A stretch of DNA of 64,000 bases from Nitrospiraceae bacterium (GCA_919902665.1 CAKKRK010000020.1:62001-126000), one strand, 5' to 3'. Positions 50,829-60,433 are shown, numbered from the stretch's first letter. Numbers and translations are program-made. The notes: generated from the letters alone by a model not told the origin.

Positions 50829-53156
50829 ATGGGAATTACCTCAACCGGCCTATCGTCCGGGATCAATTTCGAGCAACTCATCCAGCAAGTGCAAGACGCC
50901 CAGCGGCGTCCCGTTGAGCTCTTGAAGGCCAGGCAGGCTGGCTTCCAGAAAGAAGTCGGCGCGGTGGCGAGCGTGAGCACAAAGCTCTCCACGCTATTGG
51001 CCGTGGCCAGTTCCGTCAATAATCCAGCAAATTTCAATGTGAAGACCGTGGCAGTCGGGAAGACGACGGCGGGCGCCTCGCTCCTGACGGCGACCGCCAA
51101 CAGCGCGGCAACCAAGGGAACGTATGCTGTATCGGTGAAGCAGTTGGCTCAAGCGGGCAAGCTAGCGGCCAATGGATTTGTCGACCAGAATACGTCGTCC
51201 GTGGCGACAATCGACGGGACCTTCAAGTTCAAGGTCGGTACGGCGGGAACAGAATATAGCGTGGCGGTGTCCGCCAGTACGACGCTACAGTCTCTGCGCG
51301 ATGCGATCAATGCAAAGGGCGGCAGTGTCACGGCCTCTATCATCAACGACGGAACGGGCTCCAACCCCTATCGGCTCATTCTCGCCACCAATGAGAATGG
51401 CGCCTCGAACAGCGTCACCATCACGAATAACGATACGACGTTGGATTTCACGAACAAGAAGGTCGAGGCTGCCTATGCCTTTACCGGGAATAGTTTTGGC
51501 GGCACGATTACCTCGAATGCCGGCAATAATTATACGGGCTCGACGAATAAGACCTTTCTCATTCAGGCCGTGACCGGCGGAGCGCCAGGCGTTGCCACGT
51601 ATAAGTATTCCATCGATGGGGGTCTGACCTACTTGGGCTACGGGGGCGCGGCCTATAGCGCGACAGCCGGCACCGGCACCACCGGAGGCGGGATTACGGC
51701 AGCGACGGTTGCCACAGCGATCGACGGTTCCGGGACCACCAATGAAGGTGTTCAGATCAACTTCGGGGCGACCGGCACCCTGGCCGCTGGCGATCGTTTT
51801 TCGGTGGATGTATTCGCGCCGACATTGCAAGCCGGGCAAGATGCCATCGTGGTCGTAGACGGCACCACCTATACCAAAGCGAGCAATCTCGTCACGGATA
51901 TCATCCAAGGCGTGACGTTGGATCTGCTGCAAGCAGATGCCACGAACGGTGTGATTCTGACGGTCTCGTCGAACGCGGCCGGCGCCACGGAGAAGATCAA
52001 GAACTTCGTGTCGGCCTATAACGAGTTCAATACGTTTCTAAACGAGCAACTCAATTTCACGGCCAACAGCAAGCAAGCCAGCCCCTTGCTCGGAGATCCG
52101 ACCCTGCGCGCGATTCAAAAGAAATTGAAGGATATCATCAGTGGCCAGATTCCAGGCCTCACCACGGGGAAGGCTAATCTGTCTCAGATCGGCATTACGT
52201 CGAATAGCAAGACCGGTGCACTCTCGGTGGATGAAGGCGCATTGTCCACGGCGATCAGCTCAGATCCGGAGGGTGTACGAAGGCTGTTCCTCGGCATTGG
52301 CACGCCGAGCGATAGTGCCGTGACCTTCGTCGGTCTGAGTGCCACGACGTCACCTGGGCGGTATGGGCTGAACATTACGACGGCGCCACAGAAAGCCATT
52401 CTTGGTGGCTCCACGGATGTGACGATTCAGGACCTGTCATTGACCGGATTGACGAGCGCCGAAGTCTTGAGTTTTAGTTACAGCGGCGACTACAGCTCAG
52501 CAACTCCCACGACGACATCGTTCACCGTCTCACTGAGCGCAGGCCAGAGAATTAACGATATCGTTAACACGGTCAATAGCGCATTTGCGACGAATCGTGT
52601 GGGCCTGTCGGCGTCCAACGACGGCGGACGGCTCAAAATCACGTCGAAAGACTATGGGGCGGACGTTCGTTTTACGGTCGTGTCCGATCAAGCCGGCGTC
52701 ACACAAACGGGCATCGGCTCGGTCGGACGGACGGCACAGGGAGCCGATATTGCAGGCACGATTAATGACCATGCGGCAACAGGCCGTGGGAATGTGCTGA
52801 AAAGCAACTCGGGATTTGGAGAAGATGGTCTGTCGATCAGTACGGAAAGCACGTCGACCGGGCTGTTCGGCACGATTGACGTCACGCGGGGCGTCGGGGA
52901 CCAGCTCGTGTCATCCCTGGCTCTCTATACCGATCCGACCGTCGGCATCCTGAGGTCGAAATCGAAGGGGCTGGAAGGCACCGTGGATCGGCTGCAGAAG
53001 GACATTGAAAAGTTTAATGCCCGTATCGATCAAGAGGGGGAGCGGTTTCGAGACCAACTCATCAGGCTGGAATCTCTCCTCGGCAAGTTGCAAGCGACGA
53101 GCAACTATCTGAGTAATCAACTCGCGAATCTTCCCACGATTGGAAAGCGTCGTTAA
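50829..53156 (+). CDS. fliD: Flagellar filament cap protein FliD
   Basis: Distal cap that folds flagellin into the filament. The N-terminus GITSTGLSSGINFEQLIQQV with RPVELLKARQAGFQKEVGAV is diagnostic. Two Flagellin-IN-like motifs (TTLQSLRDAINAKGGSVTAS; INDIVNTVNSAFATNRVGLS) lie in the middle. The C-terminus has DRLQKDIEKFNARIDQEGER, the cap coiled coil. At 775 residues it is larger than most (450-680). Own sigma-28 promoter. Confidence 0.96.
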   Translation: MGITSTGLSSGINFEQLIQQVQDAQRRPVELLKARQAGFQKEVGAVASVSTKLSTLLAVASSVNNPANFNVKTVAVGKTTAGASLLTATANSAATKGTYAVSVKQLAQAGKLAANGFVDQNTSSVATIDGTFKFKVGTAGTEYSVAVSASTTLQSLRDAINAKGGSVTASIINDGTGSNPYRLILATNENGASNSVTITNNDTTLDFTNKKVEAAYAFTGNSFGGTITSNAGNNYTGSTNKTFLIQAVTGGAPGVATYKYSIDGGLTYLGYGGAAYSATAGTGTTGGGITAATVATAIDGSGTTNEGVQINFGATGTLAAGDRFSVDVFAPTLQAGQDAIVVVDGTTYTKASNLVTDIIQGVTLDLLQADATNGVILTVSSNAAGATEKIKNFVSAYNEFNTFLNEQLNFTANSKQASPLLGDPTLRAIQKKLKDIISGQIPGLTTGKANLSQIGITSNSKTGALSVDEGALSTAISSDPEGVRRLFLGIGTPSDSAVTFVGLSATTSPGRYGLNITTAPQKAILGGSTDVTIQDLSLTGLTSAEVLSFSYSGDYSSATPTTTSFTVSLSAGQRINDIVNTVNSAFATNRVGLSASNDGGRLKITSKDYGADVRFTVVSDQAGVTQTGIGSVGRTAQGADIAGTINDHAATGRGNVLKSNSGFGEDGLSISTESTSTGLFGTIDVTRGVGDQLVSSLALYTDPTVGILRSKSKGLEGTVDRLQKDIEKFNARIDQEGERFRDQLIRLESLLGKLQATSNYLSNQLANLPTIGKRR

Positions 53157-53182
53157 CCGTTGTATCCGAAGGAGGAATAGCT

Positions 53183-53674
53183 GTGAGCGCATCGAGTAGT
53201 CCTAATGCTGTGGCCGCCTATCAGGTCAGCAATGTAGCCCTGGCCGATCCGGCGCAGGTCATTGTGTTGTTGTATGACGGCGCGATTTACCGGATCGGGC
53301 AGGCCTTACAGGAGATCGAGAAGCAGAATACCCTGGCCTCGGGTATTGCCATCTATCGCGCCTTGGCGATCATTGGCGAGCTGCGCAATTCGCTCAATCT
53401 CGAAGTGGGCGGCGAGATTGCGATGAATCTGGATCGATTGTATCTTTACATGCATGAGGAACTTGTGAAGGGGCATCTTGCTAGACGAACCGAACCGCTT
53501 GAGCGGGTGCGCAAACTGCTGATGGATCTGAATGAGGCCTGGAAACAGGTGACTCAGCCGGCAAAACAGGTACCAGCCTCCGAGAACAATGTTGCGTCTT
53601 CGGTTGCTATGGGGGCGGGGATACGATCCTATTCACAACCTGAATCGGCCCCGCGGCTTGCTCTCAGAGCATAA
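53183..53674 (+). CDS. fliS: Flagellin export chaperone FliS
   Basis: A 163-residue helical chaperone for flagellin. AVAAYQVSNVALADPAQVIV, LLYDGAIYRIGQALQEIEKQ and LRNSLNLEVGGEIAMNLDRL are the FliS signature; RKLLMDLNEAWKQV ends the fold. The last 40 residues are an extra tail. GTG start at 53183 after AAGGAGG. A decayed second copy of its C-terminal half lies at about 55880-56111. Confidence 0.94.
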   Translation: MSASSSPNAVAAYQVSNVALADPAQVIVLLYDGAIYRIGQALQEIEKQNTLASGIAIYRALAIIGELRNSLNLEVGGEIAMNLDRLYLYMHEELVKGHLARRTEPLERVRKLLMDLNEAWKQVTQPAKQVPASENNVASSVAMGAGIRSYSQPESAPRLALRA

Positions 53675-53682
53675 GGAATACC

Positions 53683-54069
53683 ATGGTCTCTCAATACCTC
53701 CTGGAGGAACGATATCGCGCCCTCAGCCCCTTGCTCGATCAATGTTCAGCCGGAATCGCCTCTCAGAACTTGGATGTTGTGGAAAGCAGCCTGACGGATA
53801 TGGACGACATTCTTGCTGAAATCGAGAAGCTGTCAGTGATGTTGAATGACCCGCCAGTCTCGCCGAATCATTCGGCTGCGGCAGAAGGAGTGGCAACGGT
53901 GATTCAAACCGTACTCAATGAGATAGACGCCAATCGGTCTCGTCTCGAAGAATGGAAAAACTTGATCCAGGTTTTGCTCAGACAACTGAAGGTGGGCGGG
54001 CAGGCAATGGATGGCTACGCGGCTGCGGCTGGTCGATCGTCCGGCCAGCTGATTCGCGTGAGCGCGTAG
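53683..54069 (+). CDS. fliT: FliT-like flagellar chaperone
   Basis: A 128-residue helical protein eight bases after fliS, the place of FliT (FliD chaperone) in many genomes. Helix 1 (VSQYLLEERYRALSPLLDQC) and the later amphipathic helices (VIQTVLNEIDANRSRLEEWK) fit the FliT/FlgN type fold, but sequence identity in this family is low, so the name rests mainly on position and helical pattern. Confidence 0.7.
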   Translation: MVSQYLLEERYRALSPLLDQCSAGIASQNLDVVESSLTDMDDILAEIEKLSVMLNDPPVSPNHSAAAEGVATVIQTVLNEIDANRSRLEEWKNLIQVLLRQLKVGGQAMDGYAAAAGRSSGQLIRVSA

Positions 54070-54369
54070 AGTATTGTGATCCTTCGTTTCTGGAAGGATA
54101 ATAACAATGGGCATCGAATTCGGCACAATCCATAATCTTGTCCGAATCTATCAATAAGTGCTCAAACTGGCATATGCCGACGCTGGTTCTACAGCGGGAA
54201 CCGGCGCGGCACACGATCGTCTGTAGATTTCTTCAGAAACCCGCGTATAAAGAGAAGCCACCAGAATAGCAGGAATTCATGAGGAGCCTCTTAGCCGCAA
54301 CGTTGCAAAAGCGGATTCAGCACAATGAAAACGTTCACGGATCCATCGGCACGGTAGCCAGCGAAGGCG
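54070..54369. other. Intergenic region after fliT
   Basis: No gene seen. Contains a 7-bp hairpin ATCCTTC-N7-GAAGGAT at 54079-54099 and a stronger one at 54181-54206. Marks the end of the fliD-fliS-fliT transcript and the start of a decayed block. Confidence 0.5.
54181..54206 (+). terminator. Hairpin downstream of fliT
   Basis: CGCTGGTTC pairs with GAACCGGCG (9 bp including one G-U) with an 8-base loop. No U-run follows. Confidence 0.4.
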
Positions 54370-55435
54370 CATGAAGCGCCGGCGAGCAATCGCGCAGGGG
54401 CGCGTTTGCTTCTGGTTTCGCTCCCCCCGCGTGGTTTTGCAGAGCTGCTCCATCAGCATCCCGCTACATCCGACTGCCTCATTGCCCAGGTCGAACGCCC
54501 TTGAATGCGATCGACAAAGTCAAAGAGGGTGTCGTCGATGCACTGATCTGCCGGTTTGCAAGCCGCATGCAGGCGCGTGCGCTATTGGAGCAGCTGGCAG
54601 AGCTGCAGAGCGATGTCTGCGTGATCTTTCTAGGGCGCGATCTGGGAGCCAGTGAAGTGGCGTATATTCTACAGCGAGGAGCATTCGATTATCTCACGCT
54701 TCCGCTGGACATTGACCGTGCAATGGAAGCGGTTGGGCAAGGGCTCCGCAATCGAGACGCGTTTATTGATGTCCGAAACTTCTCGTCCAGCTTGGCCAAA
54801 GCCAACGAGATTCTTGCCGGGGAGCGGCATCTCCCGAAACAGTGGAATCGAAGCCTTGCGGCGCTGAATCGACTCACCCAGGCTCTCTCCGGGTCCTTGG
54901 AGTCTGAAGCGGTCATTCGCACCTTGTTCAACAAGCTGCCCTCCGTGATTCCAGCGGAATTTGCGGGAGTGATGCGAACGCGCCCCGACCATGTCTGGAC
55001 GTGGTCGAAAACGCCAGACCATTATGGCCTGGCGAAGCGTCTGCGGGCAGCGCTTTCTAGAAAACTCGACGATCGGGATAAGACGCCGCCAGGTATCGTA
55101 TCCCCAGCCGGTTGCGGCTTGTCCCCTGATCCGGCTCCAACTCGACGCCGCTGCAATCGCCCCCTTTTCGACCCACTCTCCTGGAAGGCAGCATTGGCAT
55201 CGATATCCCGCTCTCGATCGGGTCGCAGGCATTCGGAGCCATTCTTGTCGCCCGACAGGAACCGCAAATGTTCACCGAGCAGAAACCGCAGCTTCTGGCC
55301 ACCGTCGGCCACTGGATTGCTGCGGCCGATTCGGCGCTGTATGCGGCCAAATCCCAAGGGCGCAATCGTGTAACCATTCATGCCGGGTGCCGTCTTTCGC
55401 CTCAGCAGGGCGCGGCCGTCCTTGCCGTCGCGTAG
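54370..55435 (+). pseudogene. Decayed response-regulator/GAF/GGDEF gene
   Basis: Three reading frames must be joined to rebuild the protein. Frame one gives RLLLVSLPPRGFAELLHQHP, a receiver-like start, ending in a stop near 54506. Frame two (from about 54501) continues NAIDKVKEGVVDALICRF to the GAF-like part LAALNRLTQALSGSLESEAV. Frame three (about 55180-55435) gives AFGAILVARQEPQMFTEQKP then, after a deletion of nearly the whole GGDEF domain, SALYAAKSQGRNRVTIHA, the GGDEF C-terminus. It is paralogous to the GAF-GGDEF gene at 56456-57610, which lacks the receiver-like part. Confidence 0.85.
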
Positions 55436-55454
55436 TTGACCGGAAGAATCTGCC

Positions 55455-55691
55455 ATGCATCGAGAGGCCATGCCCAATCAGCCCGTGCCCGTAAGCGTCG
55501 CTTCGGACGAACGCCGGGAGTGGCTCCGCATCGACGACAATCTGCTGCTCGAATATCGGTTGTTGGACGAGTCTTCTGATGCCCCCTCTCCCATGAGCGC
55601 GGTTCGAGCGGCGTTTCGTCCTGCGCATAAACGAAGGACGAGAGGCGCTCCACGGCGCTTAAGTGTTCTTGCGGCGAAGCCGATAACGTAG
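55455..55691 (+). pseudogene. Truncated paralogue of the PilZ-type gene at 57630
   Basis: The first 45 residues (SDERREWLRIDDNLLLEYRL) match ADERREWIRIDDRVLMEYRV of the intact gene, then the similarity stops and the frame ends at 78 residues instead of about 200. The missing part would be the PilZ domain proper. Its end overlaps the sigma-28 promoter of the next decayed gene. Confidence 0.8.
55659..55686 (+). promoter_or_regulatory. Sigma-28 promoter of the decayed excisionase-like gene
   Basis: TTAAGTGT, 12 bases, GCCGATAA. The -10 ends 11 bases before the ATG at 55697, exactly as in the intact copy (60434-60461). Confidence 0.6.
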
Positions 55692-55696
55692 TTGTC

Positions 55697-56111
55697 ATGA
55701 ATAATGCCGCGTCCGCAACCACAGTCCTCAATCCTGACGATGTGTTCACGGCGGACAGCGAGATGTTGACCATTGCGGACGTGGCGCAGATTCCTGCGCG
55801 TTCCGAAATCCACGGTCTACAAACTCGCCCGGGCCGGGATCGAGTCGAACAGTCCAAAGGACAAAGGCCGATTCCTCGGACGAGCCATTTCCATCATCGG
55901 GGAGCTCAATAGTGTGCTCGATTTCCAACAAGGCGGCGAGATTGCACGTTCGTTGCACCGTCTCTACGAGTATATGCTCAGCGAACTGGTCACGGCCAAT
56001 GTTCAGAATGATGCGCGCCGGCTCGGTGGTCCGCATCGTTGCCTGACCACGCTTCGCGAGGGGTGGCGGGAGATCGCGGCGCAGCAGACTCGTCTGGTTG
56101 GTGTACGATGA
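55697..56111 (+). pseudogene. Decayed excisionase-like gene fused to a fliS C-terminal fragment
   Basis: MNNAASATTVLNPDDVFTAD and SEMLTIADVAQ match the intact regulator at 60472. A frameshift near 55785 is followed by RRFLRVPKSTVYKLARAG, again the same protein in another frame. That frame then runs directly into ISIIGELNSVLDFQQGGEIA and LHRLYEYMLSELVTANVQND, the second half of FliS. So the HTH gene has lost its end and FliS has lost its start, at one deletion junction near 55860. The frame 55773-56111 is open and has a TTG start, so a chimeric product is conceivable but unlikely. Confidence 0.85.
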
Positions 56112-56413
56112 ACTCCACAGGCGGGAATAGTCAGGCGGACATCGTGCGGCTCACGAAGACTGCGGCGAAAGCGAATGTACTTGGACAATGGGATGTTATT
56201 GCTCAATATTATGGTGAGCGTGGTGCACTCTTAGCAGCTATGCAGACGCCGCTTCGAGGGGCGAGCGATTTGCTGAAGCTTGATGAACAGATCCGCGATC
56301 GTGTGCGTACCGTGCAAGCTGTGTTGGTATCGTTACTGGGAGAGGCGCGGCGACTAAACAGCGTCTTTACGGTCTTCAGCAACGACTCGGAGGGCAGCCT
56401 TCGACCTCGGTGA
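56108..56413 (+). CDS. FliT-like small helical protein (second copy)
   Basis: A 101-residue frame whose ATG overlaps the stop of the fliS fragment (ATGA). VRLTKTAAKANVLGQWDVIA and LLKLDEQIRDRVRTVQAVLV suggest a FliT/FlgN-like helical chaperone, and its place after a fliS remnant mirrors fliS-fliT at 53183-54069. Sequence similarity to the first FliT is weak. It seems intact but may be functionless in this decayed block. Confidence 0.55.
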   Translation: MNSTGGNSQADIVRLTKTAAKANVLGQWDVIAQYYGERGALLAAMQTPLRGASDLLKLDEQIRDRVRTVQAVLVSLLGEARRLNSVFTVFSNDSEGSLRPR

Positions 56414-56455
56414 CCGTATCCATGAAGGCGTAGCAGAGGGGAGCAGGAACGGGCG

Positions 56456-57610
56456 ATGGCCAAGCAGACACCTTCCGATACGAGCATGTTATCCGATGCA
56501 TTGGCCAGGGTCACGCAGGAGTTGGCGCAGGCTCAGGACGAACTGCAACAGTACCACCAAAGGCTGACCGCGTTGCATCGTCTTACCGATGCCCTTGCGT
56601 CCTCACCGGACGAAGAAGCGATCATCAAAGTTCTGACGAAAGGATTGCCGTCCCTGGTCGATCCAGTCATGGTTGGGGTTGCGAGATCACATCGCAACCA
56701 CGCGTGGGTCTGGTCGGATTCCCAGAATCGGGAACGGGAAGCACAGGTGCGCCGGTACCTGCTTCGTAGACTCGGCCAATCTCCTTCTCACGACGCTGAA
56801 GCGAACAGTTTTCTGCGGGGCGGCCGTTCGCGGCATCTTCGACTCGTTCCACCGTCGGCGTCGCATGCGTCCATGCAAGAACAGGATTCCACACTGGGAC
56901 AAGAGGTGTCTCTTACTCTCGGATCGGAGGAGAGTGGCCTTCTCCTTGTTCAACTGAAAGATCCAGATCATTTTACTCCACGCGAACGAGAAGTGCTTGA
57001 GACAGTCGGTGCTGCTCTGTCGCTTGCCCTGCGTCATGCCAAGACACATCAGCAAGCAAGGACGAACGCTCTTCATGACCCACTCACGGACTTGCTTAAC
57101 CCTCAAGCATTTGAGAGTGCGCTGATGCGGGAGTTGAGTGTTGGACTTCGTTACGGTGTGTCGGCTTGTCTATTGCTGCTAGACTTGGATTTCTTCAGGA
57201 TCGTCAATGATCGCCTCGGTCATACCGTTGGGGATCAGGTGCTCAAGATGGTAGCTGATCTTATGCGGGAGACGGTGCGCGACAGCGATATTGTGGGTCG
57301 ATATAGAGGTAACACCTTTGCGGTCGTATTGCCGCATACCAATAGGCAACAGGCTCATTCTCTTGCGGAGAGGTTGCGCGAGCGTGTTGAGCGATACCCC
57401 TTTACGATCGAGGCCGGACAGGTTCGTACCACGGCAAGTATCGGCTTGGCCGCGGTTCAAAATAATGCCGTAGCATCCATTGCTGAGTGGATGATGGTCG
57501 GCGATGCCGCGCTGAAAGATGCAAAGGCCCAAGGCCGGAATCGCGTGGTCCTTCATGCTCCGAAACCGCCGGGAGTTGCGTGCGCTATGGCGCTGAGTTG
57601 TGCCGCATAG
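56456..57610 (+). CDS. GAF-GGDEF protein with degenerate active site
   Basis: A 384-residue cytosolic protein. A coiled coil (LARVTQELAQAQDELQQYHQ) leads to a GAF-like domain (about 45-200) and a GGDEF domain (about 205-365: DPLTDLLNPQAFESALMREL, LLDLDFFRIVNDRLGHTVGD). The catalytic GGDEF loop reads RYRGNTFAVVLP, so GG[D/E]EF is replaced by RGNTF and diguanylate cyclase activity is unlikely; it may act as a receptor or scaffold. A decayed paralogue precedes it. A PilZ-type gene follows after 19 bp. Confidence 0.88.
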   Translation: MAKQTPSDTSMLSDALARVTQELAQAQDELQQYHQRLTALHRLTDALASSPDEEAIIKVLTKGLPSLVDPVMVGVARSHRNHAWVWSDSQNREREAQVRRYLLRRLGQSPSHDAEANSFLRGGRSRHLRLVPPSASHASMQEQDSTLGQEVSLTLGSEESGLLLVQLKDPDHFTPREREVLETVGAALSLALRHAKTHQQARTNALHDPLTDLLNPQAFESALMRELSVGLRYGVSACLLLLDLDFFRIVNDRLGHTVGDQVLKMVADLMRETVRDSDIVGRYRGNTFAVVLPHTNRQQAHSLAERLRERVERYPFTIEAGQVRTTASIGLAAVQNNAVASIAEWMMVGDAALKDAKAQGRNRVVLHAPKPPGVACAMALSCAA

Positions 57611-57629
57611 CCTTGAAAGTGACCTGACT

Positions 57630-58235
57630 ATGGCGTCTCCTGTCACGACACCGTCCGCCCCATCCTCGAGCGCCGCCGATGAACGGCGAGAATGGATCAG
57701 AATCGATGATCGGGTGCTGATGGAATATCGTGTGTTGACCGAGACAGGAACCGCTGTTCCTGTCGAAGCGATCAGCGCCACCCCGGAGATGATCTCTGCC
57801 GTCGTCACGCAACCGACTGCGGATCTGCTCGCGCGTACGGGAGAGTCATTGATCGGCTCACCGGTGCTCCCCTGGATCATGAAAGTCGACTACGTACTTG
57901 AAGTCATCCTCAATTCTTTGGCAATGACTCATCCGGCAAGTGTCACGATGGCGCGACCGACGGATGTCAATCTGAGCGGGGGAGGCATGGGGTTCGTCTC
58001 CCTTCGAGAGTTCACCGCCGGTGACCAGCTCGCGATCAAGATGATTCTTCCGCCGTTCAGGCTCATCCAGGCGTTGGTCAAAGTCATTCGTTCCGTCCCT
58101 CAGGCCGATGGACTGGAGTTTGCTGTTGCCACCGAATTCGTAGATCTGAAGCCCGACGACCAGGAATATCTGATCCGCCACATTCTCCATACACAAGCAG
58201 AACGGCTGCGGGCGCGCCGTAGTCAGTCGGGTTAG
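57630..58235 (+). CDS. PilZ-type protein
   Basis: About 201 residues. The segment DERREWIRIDDRVLMEYRVL fits the RxxxR-containing start of a PilZ domain; a variable insertion follows, and DVNLSGGGMGFVSLREFTAG is the N-x-S-x-x-G motif. ALVKVIRSVPQADGLEFAVA and FVDLKPDDQEYLIRHILHTQ complete the fold. It probably binds c-di-GMP. ATG at 57630 chosen; the frame is open from 57600. A truncated copy lies at 55455. Confidence 0.85.
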   Translation: MASPVTTPSAPSSSAADERREWIRIDDRVLMEYRVLTETGTAVPVEAISATPEMISAVVTQPTADLLARTGESLIGSPVLPWIMKVDYVLEVILNSLAMTHPASVTMARPTDVNLSGGGMGFVSLREFTAGDQLAIKMILPPFRLIQALVKVIRSVPQADGLEFAVATEFVDLKPDDQEYLIRHILHTQAERLRARRSQSG

Positions 58236-58282
58236 CCCGCTAACGTTCATTTACCACATCACCCAGGTCGAGGGGGAATACT

Positions 58283-59293
58283 ATGAGTCGGTCCAGCATT
58301 AAAGAAGTCATCAAGAACGTCCAACAACGGATTGATGACTATCGAGATAGGAATGCGAGGATCACCAATGAGATCACCATGCTGTCGCTGAACGCCACGA
58401 TTGAAGCTGCGCGAGCCGGTGAAGCCGGTCGAGGATTTGCCGTGGTCGCTACGGAAGTCAAACACTTGGCTGGGCAAGCCACCGAGGCCTCCAGAGAGCT
58501 GGGGGCAATCGGTGAAGAGACAAGCGAGCTGGAACGGCAGTTTACTGAAAAAGAGTGCGATCGTCTTTCAGAGATGGCGCAGACTCTCGTGCAGCTGATC
58601 GTGCGAAATTTGTTTGAGCGTACCGCGGATGTTCGTTGGTGGGCGACGGATGAAGCGTTGGTGCATGGACTGAAATCACTGGCCCGGCCCGCCCTTCATC
58701 ATGCCTCTGAACGACTTGGGCTGATCAATCGATTTTATTCAATCTACCTCAATCTCGTCTTAGTCGGTGTCGACGGAACGATCCTGGCCTGCTCACAGCC
58801 GAGTAAATTTCCCAGGATAGTCGGTGCCGATGGGTCGAAGTTGCCATGGTTTCAGAAGGCCATGGCAACAATGCGAGGAGATGAGTACGTCGTCGACGAT
58901 ATTTATTACGACCCGCTTCATGAGGGTAAACTAGTCGCCGTGTATGCAGCCGCTGTCCGGAAGGAAGGGCGGATAGACGGAGAAGTGATCGGTGTGTTGG
59001 GGGTCGTCTTCGATTGGGAACATCAATCACAAACCATTGTTCAGAAAGAGGCATTGATTTCAGAGGAAGCCTGGAAGCGCACGCGCGTGATGCTACTTGA
59101 CAAAGGTCTTCGCATTATCGCTGCGTCAGACAATCAAGAGATCTTGCAGCCGTTCATGCTGAATCATCAAGGACGTCAACGGGGCTTTTATGTTAACAGC
59201 GGGCACGAAGTGGTTGCCTATGCCAAGACCATTGGGTACCAGGAGTATGATGGCCTCGGATGGTACGGAGTCATTGTGCGAAAAAATCGGTAA
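58283..59293 (+). CDS. Soluble chemoreceptor-like protein with C-terminal Cache-like sensor
   Basis: A 336-residue protein with an unusual order. The receptor signalling tip comes first: [20 protein letters not shown] and [20 protein letters not shown] (about residues 30-75). After a linker, a Cache/PAS-like domain fills residues 100-330 ([60 protein letters not shown]). There is no membrane segment. Typical receptors have the sensor first. It is flanked by PilZ and chemotaxis genes, so it probably feeds CheA. SD GAGGGGG precedes the ATG. Confidence 0.83.
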   Translation: MSRSSIKEVIKNVQQRIDDYRDRNARITNEITMLSLNATIEAARAGEAGRGFAVVATEVKHLAGQATEASRELGAIGEETSELERQFTEKECDRLSEMAQTLVQLIVRNLFERTADVRWWATDEALVHGLKSLARPALHHASERLGLINRFYSIYLNLVLVGVDGTILACSQPSKFPRIVGADGSKLPWFQKAMATMRGDEYVVDDIYYDPLHEGKLVAVYAAAVRKEGRIDGEVIGVLGVVFDWEHQSQTIVQKEALISEEAWKRTRVMLLDKGLRIIAASDNQEILQPFMLNHQGRQRGFYVNSGHEVVAYAKTIGYQEYDGLGWYGVIVRKNR

Positions 59294-59392
59294 CCGATCA
59301 GATCTGATGTGAGGAGAGAGTGATCTTGTTGATCTCTTGAAAGATAGCTGTAAGGATAAACACCACAGGCTGTCCGTATCTTGCATACTCAG

Positions 59393-60292
59393 TCATGCCG
59401 CACGCGATAATGGGTTTGAGAATAGTTGCAATAGCGCATCTGCTGACTTGTTGATTGCAATCGAAGCGGGTGAGGAAGGAGCGTGCTGAACCACCGGGAC
59501 GTACGCACGTACCGCTTGTTCCATCGCAGGGTCGTCCGGAATCTCACCCAGCAGGGTCAAATCGCCACCAACATACTCTTTGAGCAGTTTCCTCAGCTGA
59601 AGTACGTTGACGCGAGCGCGTCCCGATACGCGATTGAGGATGAGGGTCGGCTGAAATGCTCGCAGGGTAGTTTCTGCGATCGCACGACCGGACTCATCCG
59701 TCTTGCCCGCGACGTCTAACACCTCTTCCACACTGCTGTAATCCCGGTTCGCTAGGCCTTCCGCCATCACATTCCGCATCACGAACAGCGATAAAACACG
59801 ACGAATCGCCGCGAGCTTAAGAAACCGGTAGAGATCCAAGACGGAGGTGGGGTCTGGCGTTGCGACGGCGACGTGATGGTCGGCCATAAGAAAAAAATCG
59901 AGAGTATGATAACTCGCTCCTGCTCCGATATCGACGACGATCACGTCCGCGCGGATATCTTGAAAATTCCGGATCAGGCGTTTCTTCTGTGAATAGGACA
60001 TGTTGGCTGTCGCTAAGGTATCGCCGGTGCCGGGAATAATCCGCAAGTTCGGATGAATGGGGAGCGGGTGAGCCAGATCATCCAGCTGCTCAATGCGATG
60101 GTTGAGGAAGTCGGTCAGGGTAAATGGCGGATTGAGGAGGCCGACCAGCACATGTGCGTCGGCGCCGCCGACGTCGAGATCCACAAGCACCACCTGCTGC
60201 CCCCTCTGTGCCAAGAGGAGAGCCAGGTTAGCCGCCACCACACTTTTGCCGACCCCGCCTTTGCCCGACGCGACCGAAATCACACGCGCCAT
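59393..60292 (-). CDS. MinD/ParA family ATPase, second FlhG-like protein
   Basis: A 299-residue deviant-Walker ATPase. RVISVASGKGGVGKSVVAAN starts at residue 3 with no N-terminal extension; VVLVDLDVGGADAHVLVGLL and DVIVVDIGAGASYHTLDFFL follow. It resembles FlhG/FleN more than cell-division MinD. Transcribed against its neighbours, with the excisionase-like gene divergent. May set the position or number of flagella, or of the chemotaxis array; the paralogue beside flhF is the standard FlhG. Confidence 0.85.
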   Translation of the reverse strand: MARVISVASGKGGVGKSVVAANLALLLAQRGQQVVLVDLDVGGADAHVLVGLLNPPFTLTDFLNHRIEQLDDLAHPLPIHPNLRIIPGTGDTLATANMSYSQKKRLIRNFQDIRADVIVVDIGAGASYHTLDFFLMADHHVAVATPDPTSVLDLYRFLKLAAIRRVLSLFVMRNVMAEGLANRDYSSVEEVLDVAGKTDESGRAIAETTLRAFQPTLILNRVSGRARVNVLQLRKLLKEYVGGDLTLLGEIPDDPAMEQAVRAYVPVVQHAPSSPASIAINKSADALLQLFSNPLSRAA

Positions 60293-60433
60293 TGTGTACA
60301 GTTCCTATTGGTTTAGGCCCAGTCGCAGATCCTTTGTCGGTCGGTCGTGGAGAAACATGAATGGGCATCAGGCATCCGAGTGGAAAGGGTGTGAAGCGAA
60401 GGGTGGAGCCCGAGATTCGCTCCCATTGGGTGC

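Noticed and set aside
59287-59320. ATCGGTAACCGAT and ATCAGATCTGAT palindromes after the chemoreceptor-like gene
   Set aside because: Short self-complementary strings between convergent genes, without a stem-loop long enough to call a terminator or operator.
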